DNA of 64,000 nt from Fragilariopsis cylindrus CCMP1102 (Eukaryota > Bacillariophyta > Bacillariophyceae > Bacillariales > Bacillariaceae), in NCBI GenBank assembly GCA_900095095.1, contig FMBT01000291.1, forward strand, positions 186,001 to 250,000, written 5' to 3'. A model generated the notes under the pieces. That model saw nothing but the letters and a program-made list of their open reading frames with translations, was not told where the DNA came from and ran no database searches. Within the stretch, counting starts at the first letter, position 1. Every line of letters starts with the position of its first letter. Positions 37,401-49,078 of this stretch are shown here, in pieces. The position numbers were made by a program, and so were the translations under genes.

Positions 37401-37815
37401 AAGGGAGAGACGTAGTCATGGCTGAAACATCATCTTCTTTCGCAGTGTCTTGGATTTCATTGATCTTCTCCATTTCTGCCTCAATTGCACGGTGGGCAGT
37501 TGTTGCATAGGCTCGAAGACTGGCAGCGATTGCTTCATCACCGGTGCTTCCATCCGGATCTGTTGATCGGCGTGAAGTGGCAGTCGGCGACCCAAGACTA
37601 GGCGCTAAAGGTTGTGGTTGTTGTAGGGGCTCAGAGGTGTGAGCAGGTCGCATAGAGGAGCTCGCTAACGATGGAGAGACATGTTGGTGTGTACCAGGGG
37701 ATCTCATGGGTGGTGTCGACGCTGCAGTGATCCGTCGTAGGAATCGATTTGCAGCGGACACAGCCTGTGATACTGGTGTACCTACCCCTCCAGGGTCAGT
37801 CGGCGCGGACGCCAT
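31478..37815 (-). CDS. GAG-pol coding region of the Ty1/copia element
   Basis: From right to left the region encodes a long GAG (roughly 35.6-37.8 kb) with a Ser/Pro-rich N-terminus and a Cys/His cluster, then an aspartic protease (DSGATTHM, about 35.4 kb), a DDE integrase (about 33.9-34.6 kb, including NGLVERRW), and a reverse transcriptase with LYVDD near 32.56 kb followed by RNase H (FTDSNWG near 32.0 kb). GAG and pol appear to be made as a single polyprotein, as is common in Ty1/copia elements. Confidence 0.93.
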
Positions 37816-37880
37816 GATACGATTGACTAGGTGTCAATCGACAGGACGGACGTTCAATGCCCGGTTTGGGTGAATTAACC

Positions 37881-38156
37881 TGCTAATAATATACAAAATA
37901 CAAAGCGTAGTAGTTGGTAAATCGTAAATCTTAAAGTTATGATAGCTAAAGTAAGTGCACATCTTTCGCCTCTCATGCCTCACACCACCAGATAAATGGG
38001 TTATCTACCCATTCTGAACAGGTGTCGCCTATATCAAATATAGGGCTCTCCTATCCATTCATTCTAGAGAGGTGCGCCATGTCATCTTATCCATGATTGG
38101 AAATCCGCGAGACGACTCATACGACTCAATCTATTGCTATACCGTTCCTTCTAGCA
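37881..38156 (-). repeat. 5' LTR of the Ty1/copia element
   Basis: 276 bases identical by eye to the left LTR. The adjoining bases on the - strand (GGTTAATTCACCC, from 37880 downward) are the expected place of the primer-binding site; I could not match them to a tRNA. Confidence 0.95.
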
Positions 38157-38161
38157 AGTTA
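38157..38161. repeat. Target-site duplication AGTTA (right)
   Basis: This copy matches the AGTTA at 31149-31153 and defines the right insertion border. Confidence 0.9.
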
Positions 38162-38987
38162 CTTGTGATTCGATGACGTGTTATTTATCGTGCTATAATA
38201 ATGAGTCACGGATTCAAAAATTTCACAAAAAGTATAATATTTGCTTTTTGTTGCATACAGGAAGAACTCAACTATCTACCAGCTATCGAGAACTACTGTA
38301 CTATTTTGATGAGTATCATACAAAACAAGGATAACTTTGGCTACTCTCTATATATCTTGTCATGGCTGTTCAGATTAAAGTCTAGACTGCATGCACACAA
38401 TTCAGTCAGTCTTTTTTTCCAGTATGGCTTATTATGCTTAAACACAATGGAAAGTTTCCTCCATGTAGTATTGTGATATAATATCACATCTCTCGTTTTT
38501 TCTTCTACAGAAAAACACTTCTCCCTAACACAATACAAAGTAATAAAGTGCATGAATGTTAAAATCTAAATTTAAATCCGATATCCAATGGGTACAAAGC
38601 ATGAGATCTTATTGTTGATATCAAACTGCTGTACCTTACTTACTATCTTTTAAAATATCCCCCTATCTAGGTATTAAATGATATAAGACTAACACGAGTG
38701 TAAAAGGGATAAATGACGAATAAGATAAAAAACTCTGCATTCGAGCATAGTGAGGTGTTTTTCTATTTATTTTCTCTATGAGTAATTTTTCAAAACTGAT
38801 GTAATTCTGTGCAATAAAAAAAGGAACAGTACAAAAATCAGTATGATGATATGTGTGCAAATCGTCATTTGAGGTTAGATCAAGTTAATTTCGGAAACAA
38901 TTGCAGTAGTACTTGTATTTCGAATCAATCAATCGATCAATCAATCAACAAGTATATAAACGATACTGTTGTTGGTTCTAGAATTAA
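38162..38987. other. Intergenic region
   Basis: About 800 AT-rich bases between the retrotransposon and the FAM136A-like gene. This is the original upstream side of the methyltransferase locus, separated from it by the insertion. No gene is seen; a third exon of the FAM136A-like gene could lie at its right edge. Confidence 0.4.
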
Positions 38988-39414
38988 TTACATCAACAAC
39001 AACAACAACAAAATCCACGAAATAATTTCCCTTGTGGCAGAAACGTACCTATCCTTCATTGGTTTCAATAATTTGATATGTTCATTTACTTGGTTTGACA
39101 TACAAGATATCAATGCTTGTTCTACCTTTGCTATTTGATTCGGATCATTTTCATATCCAGGCTTCACCAAATCGCGTGCTTTTTCTTGACATTCTTGCAT
39201 ATTTCTATTCAATCGATTTTGAAATTGAGCAACCTCCTGTAAGTGGGGGGAAAAAGTATCAAAGATTTTTGAAAAACAAGTGATGTGATGTTTATTAGTT
39301 TCAAGTTTTGAAAGAAAGTTGCTTATTCACGAAACTTTCCTACAAGGGGGTCATTCATTCGTGTCGGTTACATACACGACCGACGACAAACAAAAAATCG
39401 GTTGGCATAAAATA

Positions 39415-39454
<40 letters not shown>

Positions 39455-39705
39455 GTTATTCTTACTTGTTGAACCATACTACTCGATTGCTGATACGGTC
39501 CTTGACAGTTTCTTGTACAAGCTTCGAGTGATTCGGCGGCACCAGATGTCCCGGCCTTGTCGTAACATTTTACTGCACATGCAAAGGATTGTCTTGCGAC
39601 TTTTCTCATCCAATTACGCTCGACGTCATCCAACATCTTCGATGCCTCTCCTTCCATCTTTGCGTTTAAGGCATTCGCCTGCGCTTGGACTGCTGCACTT
39701 GCCAT
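38988..39705 (-). CDS. FAM136A-like (DUF842) mitochondrial twin-Cys protein
   Basis: Exon 1 (39466-39705) and exon 2 (from 39236 down) join in phase: ...SMVQQ then EVAQFQNRLNRNMQECQEKARD. The first half has two CX3C motifs (CAVKC and CTRNC), as in FAM136A, a protein of the mitochondrial intermembrane space. In the second half, however, the first CX3C has only its second Cys (NMQEC) and the second only its first (CMSNQ), so one of the two disulfides cannot form. The 3' end is uncertain. Read through, the frame ends in a Leu run from an AAC repeat, which looks non-coding; a donor AG|GTACGT at 39048 could instead splice to a short last exon. The intron at 39237-39465 holds an (AT)n tract. Confidence 0.78.
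39419..39449. repeat. (AT)n microsatellite in FAM136A-like intron
   Basis: An uninterrupted AT dinucleotide tract close to the 5' donor of the intron on the - strand. Confidence 0.95.
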
Positions 39706-40079
39706 TATTTTCGTCGTTTTCTATTTCTATTTTTTCTATACTAGCTAGGATTGGTGTAAGAATGCTTCGACTTTCTGTTCCTTAGCAATGAGATCGTTTA
39801 TTTATTGTCGCTAATATTTTTTTGTGGTTGAGAAACCTAGGTATATTCAATATAGGCGAAGGAAGACGTTTTGATTTGTATGGGCGCGCATAAAATTTTC
39901 CTTCGAACTTCAAACTCGAGAACTTAACTCATTTATTTCTCATTTTCATTCGCTTCATATCTTTTTAATAAGAATTGAGAATTGCTCTTGACATAAACAA
40001 CATACTAGTTATGACCAACACCCCGATCTTTCATAGCACATACGACCAATATAATCAATATCGGTTCGTCGTCTAAAAC
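39706..40079. other. Divergent intergenic region
   Basis: 374 bases between the FAM136A-like gene (-) and the RABL6-like gene (+), probably a shared promoter region. No motif was defined. Confidence 0.5.
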
Positions 40080-42880
40080 ATGGGAGCTACGGAATCAGTC
40101 TTCGAAGATACAACGACGGAACCAGCATCGACGACGTCCTCGAATGCAGCGTCGGTTGGACAGTCGAGGGACCCAATTCCGTCGAGATCTCAACCGAATG
40201 GTGTCACCAAAACGATGAGGAAACCTCACCAACGACGCCCTCCGTCACAGGCCAAACCGATTAAAAGAATGGAAGGAGTGGTGTTAGGATGTCCCAAAAC
40301 AGGAAAACGAACATTGTTGAAACGTCTAGAAGGTATCGATCCATTTACGACGATCAATAATAATAAGAAGAAAACCAACGACGTTGAAAACAACATAATA
40401 AATGATAATGATGATAATGATGATGATGATGACAATGACAGCATTGGTAATTCCACAGCAGCAGAACCATCGTCTCCGTCTATAACTATACCCTACAAAC
40501 CACCGGTAGATTCTACTACTGGGACCGTATAAAGCTCCGTATCCAGTACGCGAATAGTAACTTCGACGACGAGAAGATCCAAACAAAAAATAAGATCGAT
40601 TTTGTTGTCATATTGATCAACCCGAAACATCCACGAGATATGGTGCAATCTCACTTAACAAATGTTCTTAACTCGTATCTAGATTTACTAGGGCATCTAA
40701 CAAACAATACAATTGAAAAAGAAAAAGAAGAAAAAATGGAGTCGTCTACGTCATCTAATAATAATAATGAGACATCCAGCACAACAACTAATATCACGGA
40801 ACCGTTCTGCATGATAGTACTGTTTAATTTTCGAGACCTTCAGAAAGAAGAAGGAAAAGATGAATTATCACATCCTGTAGTGAAAGATACAGAGCGTTTT
40901 ATCCGCGAAACACTCCGATCTAGAAATGTACCAGAAGAAAATATCGTTTTAGATCTACTGAATACGAGTCTTCGAAATTGTTATGGACTAGATGGTTTGC
41001 ATCGTTTTATCTATCGTACCTACCTACAGCGATGTCGAGCGGACATAGAAAGACAAGTCAATGTTGTTCGAAATAAAATACAAATTACTAACCTAGCCGA
41101 TACAGTACCAATGAAGTATGATGAATTTATAGAAGAAATTACACCGAAAGAAATTATCGAACCTCAGCGAGCGGAACAAAAACAACAATCCTCCAGAAGA
41201 AGTCTGAAGTTACAATCCAATAAACAATCACAACCGCAGGGACAAACATCATCAGCTCGTATGGGCAAGGAAGCTTTGGCGGCATTTCTTGCCAGCAGTA
41301 GTGACGAGGAGGATGAGCCGCCTATAACTAAGGGCACCGCGAGATCTTCGACGAAGAAATTCGGGTCTGCCTTTTCTTCGAACATTGACGACAACGATGA
41401 TGAGGATGATGATGATGATGACGACGACGACGACGATGATATTTTCTATGACGAATATGGCAATCGACGGCACAATAATAATCAAATAATGGTAATGGGT
41501 CAAATGAATGGTAACTCAAATGATAATGAAGAAGAAGAAGATCATCGAAGTATTCAATCATCGCACAATTCTTCTTCCGATAAAATCAAATCAGAGGAAT
41601 CTCCAATCGAAATAACATCAAAATTAAACGTACCAGAGAAAGTGGAGACTCAACAAACATCTGAAGAGGACGATAATGCTGATGCGGAAGTCGCGGAAAG
41701 TCTTAATGAAGTGGCAAAGACAAAAGAGATTACAAATCATCAAAAGGAAATTGACATAACCATAGTTAGGGAGGAGAAAGAAGAGATGAAGATAGAGGCA
41801 CACAAGACTTCGAAATGTTCAGATGGAAAAGAAAGAGAGGAACAAGACATTTCAGATATCCTAGAAAATATGCAGGTAACAAAGACTGGGACGGACCAAG
41901 AAGGAGCTGTTGATGTTGATGTTGATGTTGATCATTCTGACGATAGTGATTGCGAGAATGATCATAATGACGACATTGACAATGATCATAATGACGACAA
42001 CAACGACGAAAAAGCTTCAATGATCAGTCCCGAGCCTGTGGAGCAAAAAGTAGATGATGATGAAGACGACGACGACGACGACGAATATGGAGGCGACTAT
42101 ACGACTGGCTCCACGCATGATAATGAAGCAAAAGAAAAAGATGATACGGACGATGATGACGACAACGACTTAATGATTGGCTCCATGCATGCGAATGTAG
42201 CAAGAGAAACATATGATGAGGATGATGATGATGATGATGATGACGACGATAACCTTATGATTGGCTCCCCGCATGTTAACGTAGCGAGAGAAAAAGATGA
42301 CGACGACGACGATTTTATGATCAGTTCCACGCCTGTTGAGGAAAACTTAAACGAATATGACAGCGACGACGATAGTGGTTACATGATCCAGTCGAATTCT
42401 CCGGTACAAAAGAACGAGAAAATAGCTGAATCATTATCCAGCACTAAAATTCCTAGCATTAATGACTCCATCGAAAAGCCTTCTTCTTTAAATACAGCGG
42501 GTCACGTTGATGCGAATAAGAATAGTAGTTCTGTATCGATAACACAATCAGACGATAATGACGAGGAATCTCAACAGAAGGACGAAATTCTAACAATTCA
42601 ACCGTCAAATTCATCGTTAGCGATGAGTGATAAAACGGCAGCTACGAAACCTGCCGCTACTAGTAGTGGAATCAGCGCGGCGGCTCTTGCAGCAATCGCT
42701 GCGGCTCAACAAGAAGCGGAAGCCATGATGCAGCAGCAACAACAACAACAACAGCCAAGGCACGCCGCCTCCCATGTGTCTCCGATCAAGGAAAAGAAAT
42801 CAAAGAAAAAGAAGAAGAAAGACGAAAAAGATGGAGAGAAAAAGAAGAAGAAAAAGAGGAAAGCAAAAGTTGATAGTTAA
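40080..42880 (+). CDS. RABL6-like (Rab-like GTPase fold) protein with acidic repeat tail, one apparent frameshift
   Basis: The N-terminus starts MGATES (possible myristoylation) and reaches a P-loop-like VLGCPKTGKRTLLKRLEG; the usual S/T after GK is replaced by R. A GTPase-fold region follows (IDFVVILINPKHPRD, CMIVLFNFRDLQ). The stretch LNTSLRNCYGLDGLHRFIYRTYLQ then matches the RABL6/PARF pattern for the end of the domain. The C-terminal half is disordered and acidic, with ALAAFLASSSDEEDEPP, long Asp runs, about four repeats of a unit like LMIGSxHxNVAREKDDDDD (42100-42330), a QQQ tract and a Lys-rich end (possible nuclear signal). The frame is off by one base at the G-run 40521-40523; a fourth G joins the two frames cleanly (TTG-DRIKLRIQYA). 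I treat it as one gene. GTP binding is doubtful given the altered P-loop. Confidence 0.75.
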
Positions 42881-43181
42881 AACTAGTTTAATTTCCAAAA
42901 AATCGGATCATAAGTCGTTTTTGTGGTATCAAAACGCATTGTTTTCTATTTATTTTTCTCTACTTTTAAATGGTTACTTCTACTTGCAGTAGAATAAATT
43001 TTAAACGAAAGGTTCTGACAGCGTCGTTGCTATTCTATTCTGCAGTGAAATCATTTATCAACTACATGTCGTTTATACTTATATAAGACACCCACCCGTA
43101 TCATAATAGTTTGCTTTCTTAATATAATGCAATATGGTTTTGAATTTAAATTTAATTTTAATCTAACAGAAAAAATGATGC
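42881..43181. other. Convergent 3' intergenic region
   Basis: 301 AT-rich bases between converging stops; nothing else seen. Confidence 0.5.
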
Positions 43182-44640
<1,459 letters not shown>

Positions 44641-45381
44641 ATGACATCTGTTATATCCCAACCCAACAATACTTTGTATATATCGAATATTGACTGGAAA
44701 ATTAAAAAACCATTATTACGTCGTTCACTATTCTCATTAATGACACGACATGGAAAGGTGGTAGAAATTATCGCATTACGGAAAGATGGATTACGAGGAC
44801 AAGCTTTTGTAATTTTTGAGGATGTCCAGGCAGCGACAGCCGCATTACGATTCGAACAGGGTTTTACATTTTTTGGAAAAGATCTGAAATTAGCATACGC
44901 CAAAGAAAAATCGGATCGAATTTCGAAACGAGATGGATCGTATGTTCCTAGAGCTAAAAGAGTGAAGAGGGAAGAAGAATCTACTGCAGCAGCAGCAACG
45001 ACGACGACGACGACGACGCAAGGTGCGACAGAGGTGGATATGGATGTTTCCGCAGAAGGAACATCGACTACTGCAGGAGATTCTACAACTACTACTGCTG
45101 CACCACCACTTCCACCTGCACCAACTACCACCGCAACACAACAACAACAACAACCGACTCATATACTTTTTGCCGAAAATTTACCATCGGAATGTAATGA
45201 AATGATGTTGGCTATGTTATTTCGACAATATGCTGGATTTAAGGAAGTTCGTATCCCACGTGCTGGTTTAGCATTTATTGAATTCGATACTGAACCGCAT
45301 GCAACTTTAGCATTAGAACGATTAAATGGATTCAAATTAACTACCACCGATTCGTTGAAATTGACATATGGCAAGGCCTAG
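44641..45381 (+). CDS. U1A/U2B''-type spliceosomal RRM protein
   Basis: From the first ATG (44641) the protein is 246 aa. RRM1 has RNP2 (TLYISNID) and RNP1 (LRGQAFVIFED), with KKPLLRRSLFSLMTRHGKVVEI between them. RRM2 is C-terminal (HILFAENLPSE, then AGLAFIEFDTEPHATLALERLNG). Two RRMs in this order, separated by a linker, define the U1A/U2B''/SNF family, which binds U1 or U2 snRNA stem-loops. Here the linker has a low-complexity Thr/Ala/Pro/Gln stretch (about 44985-45155) instead of the Pro-rich linker of animals. Diatoms may have a single SNF-like protein serving both snRNPs; I cannot tell U1A from U2B'' by eye. Confidence 0.88.
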   Translation: MTSVISQPNNTLYISNIDWKIKKPLLRRSLFSLMTRHGKVVEIIALRKDGLRGQAFVIFEDVQAATAALRFEQGFTFFGKDLKLAYAKEKSDRISKRDGSYVPRAKRVKREEESTAAAATTTTTTTQGATEVDMDVSAEGTSTTAGDSTTTTAAPPLPPAPTTTATQQQQQPTHILFAENLPSECNEMMLAMLFRQYAGFKEVRIPRAGLAFIEFDTEPHATLALERLNGFKLTTTDSLKLTYGKA

Positions 45382-45574
45382 TTATTAGGCGTACAGTAGA
45401 ACTATGAATTTGTATAGTTGCAAACTGGAAAACTTCATGACTACTCATAAATAATAGTAGGAACTTAGCTTTAAATTTAAAAAATAATATAAGAATTATC
45501 AAACAAATCTTTCAGATGTAGGTATTTTGAATATGGCCATATAGTTTGAAGTCTATCCTCATACAGTAGTATTT

Positions 45575-46075
45575 TCAATTTGATGGCAATCGGGAAAATC
45601 GCCGTATTGAAACCAACTGCAAAATATCTCGCTGGGTATCAGTAAAATCTTGGTAACCCAACAATCCTGGAACCAATGAAGCGCAGTATGATAATATAGT
45701 TTGTCCCCAAGCGTTGCATCCGAGCAAATAGCAGATACCATTTCGCTTTTCTTCTTTCCGCTGTTGTTGGTCCATCAATAACGTTCCTACAATTGGTACC
45801 ATATCGACCGTTCGGAGTATAATCCATATTGTTTCGGAAACGATGATACCTCTTGGTCTGTATACGAATTGTTGCAACCGTATCGTTTTAATGTCCACCG
45901 ACTTAAGCGATTACAGCGTTCCTCCACTTCAGGGGATTTGTATGCGCTAAAGTGATCTTCACCGCTGACTCGAATCTTCCCATTCGTATAACACCAATCA
46001 TGAGTGTATCCCCATGTAAAAAAATTCGGAGAACAGTAGCCGCCGGCCGTCGTCGTCGTCGTCGTCATCATCGTC

Positions 46076-46106
<31 letters not shown>

Positions 46107-47075
46107 TGTGTTGCTGTTGGCTGGTGAGCAGCAACACGAGAAGATTTAGTAGTGGGAACATGTACCAGATAAGAATAGCAGGGTTTTACCAACCCGTTCA
46201 AAATTTCTTCTTGATGCTGAGAAATACGGAGGGCTCCTGTAGCTATAACAACATGCTTGGCAGTAATCGTACGTTGGTTTTCTTCGTCGTGTCTTTTTAT
46301 GGTGACTCTTTCACCACCGCCAGCTTGCGAATCAATTGACTGAACGGTTGTATCGGACCAAAATTCTGCATTTCCTTCGCTATTCTTCACTACGTACTCT
46401 ACCAGCATCTTTGCATATAAAGATGAGTCAATAACAGCGTCATTTGGAAAATAAATCCCACAACAGAAATCCGTGCTCATCCCTTCCACCGAAGACAAAC
46501 GATTGACATCACACCATTCGATGCATCATTACCATCCATAAGTATGACAATATATCGTATTCTCTCCGAAGCTCGATCTCGTCTTGTTCGGTACTTCCTA
46601 CATAATAAGATCCAAGTTTTTTCAGGTGTTTGTTGCTACAACTTTCCTCATCATCGGTAGTAGTGGTCCCCATAATTGGCCTGCGATCCCTTTTTGGAGG
46701 ACTAATCCTTCCCTGGTGGCATCAAGGTATTGCTTGGCACCTTGGTGACCGTGATGTCGCATGAATTCATCGCAACTGCCCGCGAAGAGTTGAACCATCA
46801 TTTTAACACACGGAGCCACTTCCATGGTAGCAGTCCCACTCCGGGTGTGAGGAGCCAAACCTCACCAGCGGCAGGGCCAGCATCAACGACTAGAATTCGC
46901 AGGCTGGTGGCTGCTTCTTTTGCTTGTTGTTGTGTCAGTAAGCTTAAATGATACGCCGCGGAGCATCCCGCAACACCTGCACCAACAATGATCACATCGT
47001 ATTCTGTCTCTGTCGTCTCGTTAGAAGAAAGAGAAGGGGGACTGCTTTGGGCAAGTCCTTACCATTGTGTTGCAT
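45575..47075 (-). pseudogene. FAD-dependent oxidoreductase of the D-amino-acid/sarcosine oxidase (DAO) type, frame broken several times
   Basis: The likely start is the ATG at 47075 (MQHNGKDLPKAV). The gene then shows YDVIIVGAGVAGCSAAYHL (FAD dinucleotide fold), RSGTATMEV, a segment with KKLGSYYVGSTEQDEIELRREY, then IYFPNDAVIDSSLYAKML, VVIATGAL, WGYTHDWCYTNGKIRVSGED, and a C-terminal LGCNAWGQTILSYCASLVPG. The order and motifs match one DAO-family enzyme of about 480 aa. The frame changes about seven times, near 47036-47040, 46860, 46629-46631, 46536, 46517, 46018-46024 and 45811. Each fits a one-base gain or loss, mostly at short homopolymers. A (GAC/CAA)-rich insert lies at about 46045-46120. 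No substitution stop or large deletion is seen. Either it is a very young pseudogene or the consensus is poor here. The substrate is unknown. Confidence 0.75.
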
Positions 47076-47517
47076 TCTCTTTCCTTGTGATGTTTTCTGT
47101 CTTGTTGACGCGCGAAAACAACAAGATTCAGTCCACTAGTATTGTGAGTTGAGTATCAACGGTCAGTCATTTTTATTTCACCTCTGTTTATTGATAGAGT
47201 GATAGAGTGTTTTAGTGTTATTCTAACTACTATTCTTCATTTTATCAATATTCTATTTCAGAATTTGCTCGAAACTTACGAACGTAGTAGGGCCAGACTA
47301 CATCGTATCGATCAAATCCAGTCCCGTTTAGACTGCATACCGTTGCATGACGTCGCGGAAGATTTCTGGCAAAATCAAACAAGAATTTGCAATATCATGC
47401 ACATCTAACCGTCTAATGCGAATCTTTTATACAACACAACCTTTTTAACACAACAACAACAGCGGAAGAAGTCCTGCACAATCGTTGACCTTTATATCAC
47501 CACACCGTACTCTTTGT
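47076..47517. other. Divergent intergenic region
   Basis: 442 bases between the FAD gene (-) and the GPx gene (+). A CAG-preceded frame at about 47262-47408 (LLETYERSRARLHRID...) could be an exon or a 5' UTR stretch. I could not connect it to either neighbour. Confidence 0.4.
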
Positions 47518-48233
47518 ATGTTGCGAAAGACGAACAATCCTGCGACGGATAGCATATCTGCTGATGCTGGCAATGATGAAAGATTCATCGACCATGACAA
47601 CGATAAGAATTCCAAGATAAAACGACAAAAGGATTCTCAAACGAAATCGGTACTTTTTTGTCTCGGTATTATTGCATTGTTGGTAGTTATAGTGAGAGTC
47701 CGAAGCAATCATTCACATAAATATACACCGGAAAGATTACGAAAAACACATCCATCTCATCATAGACGTGCAGAAAAGGAGAGGAGGACACGTCATTAAC
47801 ATTATCACGTCAAGATAATGAAGAAGAAGAACCTGCTGATGTTGGTTTGATGACTGCTAAAGATTTTCTACCACCATATTCAATTTATAGTCCTAAGCTT
47901 GAGGTAGAAATATTCACGGAGGAATGGTAAACTTCTCTAAGTTTCGAGGGATGGTTACATTGGTTGTGAACGTTGCCTGCTTATGAGGCAAAACACGGGT
48001 TTCGTATACCGAATTAGGTACGTCAAAATGACATCCAAAATACAACTCTGATCATCCGTGATGAATAAGAATAAGTAATTAATTGTAGCTTGACCTATTT
48101 AACTGGATTGAATTGAATTGAATTGAATTGAATTGAATTGAATTGAATTGAATTGAATTGAATTGAATTACTTACAATATTTCGATCTTTGAATTGTGAT
48201 TTATATATCATGTGTGTATGTATATATTGAAAA

Positions 48234-48271
<38 letters not shown>

Positions 48272-48634
48272 CTGAACTGCAAAAGAAGTATGGCAGTGAA
48301 GGGTTTTCGGTATTAGCATTCCCTATTAAAGATTTTAGTCAAGAGTTGGGTTCGAATGAAGAAATTATATCATTCATGGATGAAAATTTCCCTCAAGTTG
48401 ATTTTCCTTTATTTAGTTTAAGTAGCTTAAAAGAAAACCCGGTATATCAAAGTTACATAAGCAAAAACCAGATAATCACATCAAATGGAACTTTATAAGT
48501 TCCTTATTGATTGGAATGGACAAGTCGTTGAGTTTTATGATAAGAAAGTTAGTCCTATGCAAATATCAGATCAGATTGAACAATTATTAGATGAAGCTTC
48601 TAAAACTGGTGGTGCTAAACTTGTGACATCGTAG
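47518..48634 (+). CDS. Membrane-anchored glutathione peroxidase with in-frame UGA (predicted selenoprotein)
   Basis: The N-terminus (from MLRKTNNPATD) is acidic and polar, then has one membrane helix (SVLFCLGIIALLVVIVRV). The GPx domain begins near DFLPPYSIY and runs through MVTLVVNVACL-TGA-GKTRVSYTEL: the TGA at 47984-47986 falls exactly at the catalytic Sec/Cys. Exon 1 ends at 48017 (GTACGT) and exon 2 starts at 48272 (AELQKKYGSEGFSVLAFPI). GSNEEI and WNF (the conserved Trp and Asn) are present, while the Gln of FPxNQF is Asp (FPIKDFSQ). Besides the TGA, about four one-base breaks (near 47774-47777, 47908-47910, 48449-48451, 48492-48494), all at short A or T runs, interrupt the frame. I could not identify a SECIS element by eye; an ATGA at 48717 is one candidate quartet. 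Confidence 0.78.
48018..48271 (+). other. GPx intron with (GAATT)n and (AT)n tracts
   Basis: The intron contains about 13 copies of ATTGA/GAATT (48106-48170) and an (AT)n tract (about 48238-48267) just before the acceptor. The pentamer repeat matches, in inverted orientation, the one at 52522-52613. Confidence 0.85.
48106..48170. repeat. (GAATT)n pentanucleotide repeat, left copy of an inverted pair
   Basis: About 13 perfect pentamers. Reverse-complemented it reads (AATTC)n, the unit of the array at 52522-52613. Confidence 0.95.
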
Positions 48635-49078
48635 AGTGAAGAAGAAGACGAAGAAGAAGAAGAAAGGAAGAAGAAATAAATTAATAAGGTTTTGCTTCTT
48701 TACGAATCTCTTGTGAATGACGAATTCGGGGATGGTTTTGTGTGTGTTGTTTAAGTTCTATACAACAACTACTACATGTGCTATCCTTTGTTCCGAAAAA
48801 TATTTGTTTCGTATCTTGCTGTACATCTTGTCATCAGTTTTATTTAGCTATTTAAAGTCGTGTTACCATTAATATATATTCAATACATGCAAATGTAACA
48901 GAAATCGAAACATCTACTTCTAGCTAGTTAGTAGTATGTAGAATTGATTCAAAACGTATTTAAAATAGTATTATAGTAGCAAAATTAGCCAGTTCAGTAA
49001 CTCTCAAAAGTGTATATGTATGTAGTATGAATGTATGTATAAAAATAATGATGTACAGAATGTAAAAATGAGTTTCGT
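48635..49078. other. Convergent 3' intergenic region
   Basis: 444 bases holding the GPx 3' UTR, where a SECIS would have to lie if it is in the mRNA tail, and the 3' side of the gene at 49079. A (GAA)-rich tract follows the GPx stop directly. Confidence 0.5.

Larger units (their letters stand above)
31154..38156 (-). mobile_element. Ty1/copia LTR retrotransposon (diatom CoDi-like), very young
   Basis: This 7,003-base element has two 276-base LTRs that look identical by eye, LTR ends TGCTA...TAGCA, and a perfect AGTTA target duplication. It is transcribed from the - strand, so the right LTR is 5'. The order GAG, protease, integrase, reverse transcriptase, RNase H is that of Ty1/copia. LTR identity implies very recent insertion. 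It looks nearly whole, with about one break in the pol reading frame. I infer the CoDi subgroup from the diatom context and the long GAG. It sits 195 bases upstream of the methyltransferase ATG, in the same orientation. Confidence 0.95.

Noticed and set aside
38851-39048. Third exon of the FAM136A-like gene
   Set aside because: A TTCTAG acceptor exists but the resulting tail (RTNNSIVYILVD) has no family support.
40326-42330. Several antisense or shifted frames rich in Ser, His or Ile over the acidic gene
   Set aside because: They are complements of GAT/GAC repeats that encode the Asp runs.
47199-47408. Frame LLETYERSRARLHRIDQIQS preceded by a CAG acceptor
   Set aside because: It might be an exon, but I found no donor exon or partner frame and the Met-side part is non-coding in appearance.
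48106-48170. Regular repeat that could look like a CRISPR array
   Set aside because: It is a plain pentanucleotide microsatellite without spacers, in a eukaryotic intron.
48700-48780. Possible SECIS starting at ATGA (48717)
   Set aside because: I could not fold a convincing helix with the apical AA and the 3' GA partner, so it is mentioned only as a candidate.
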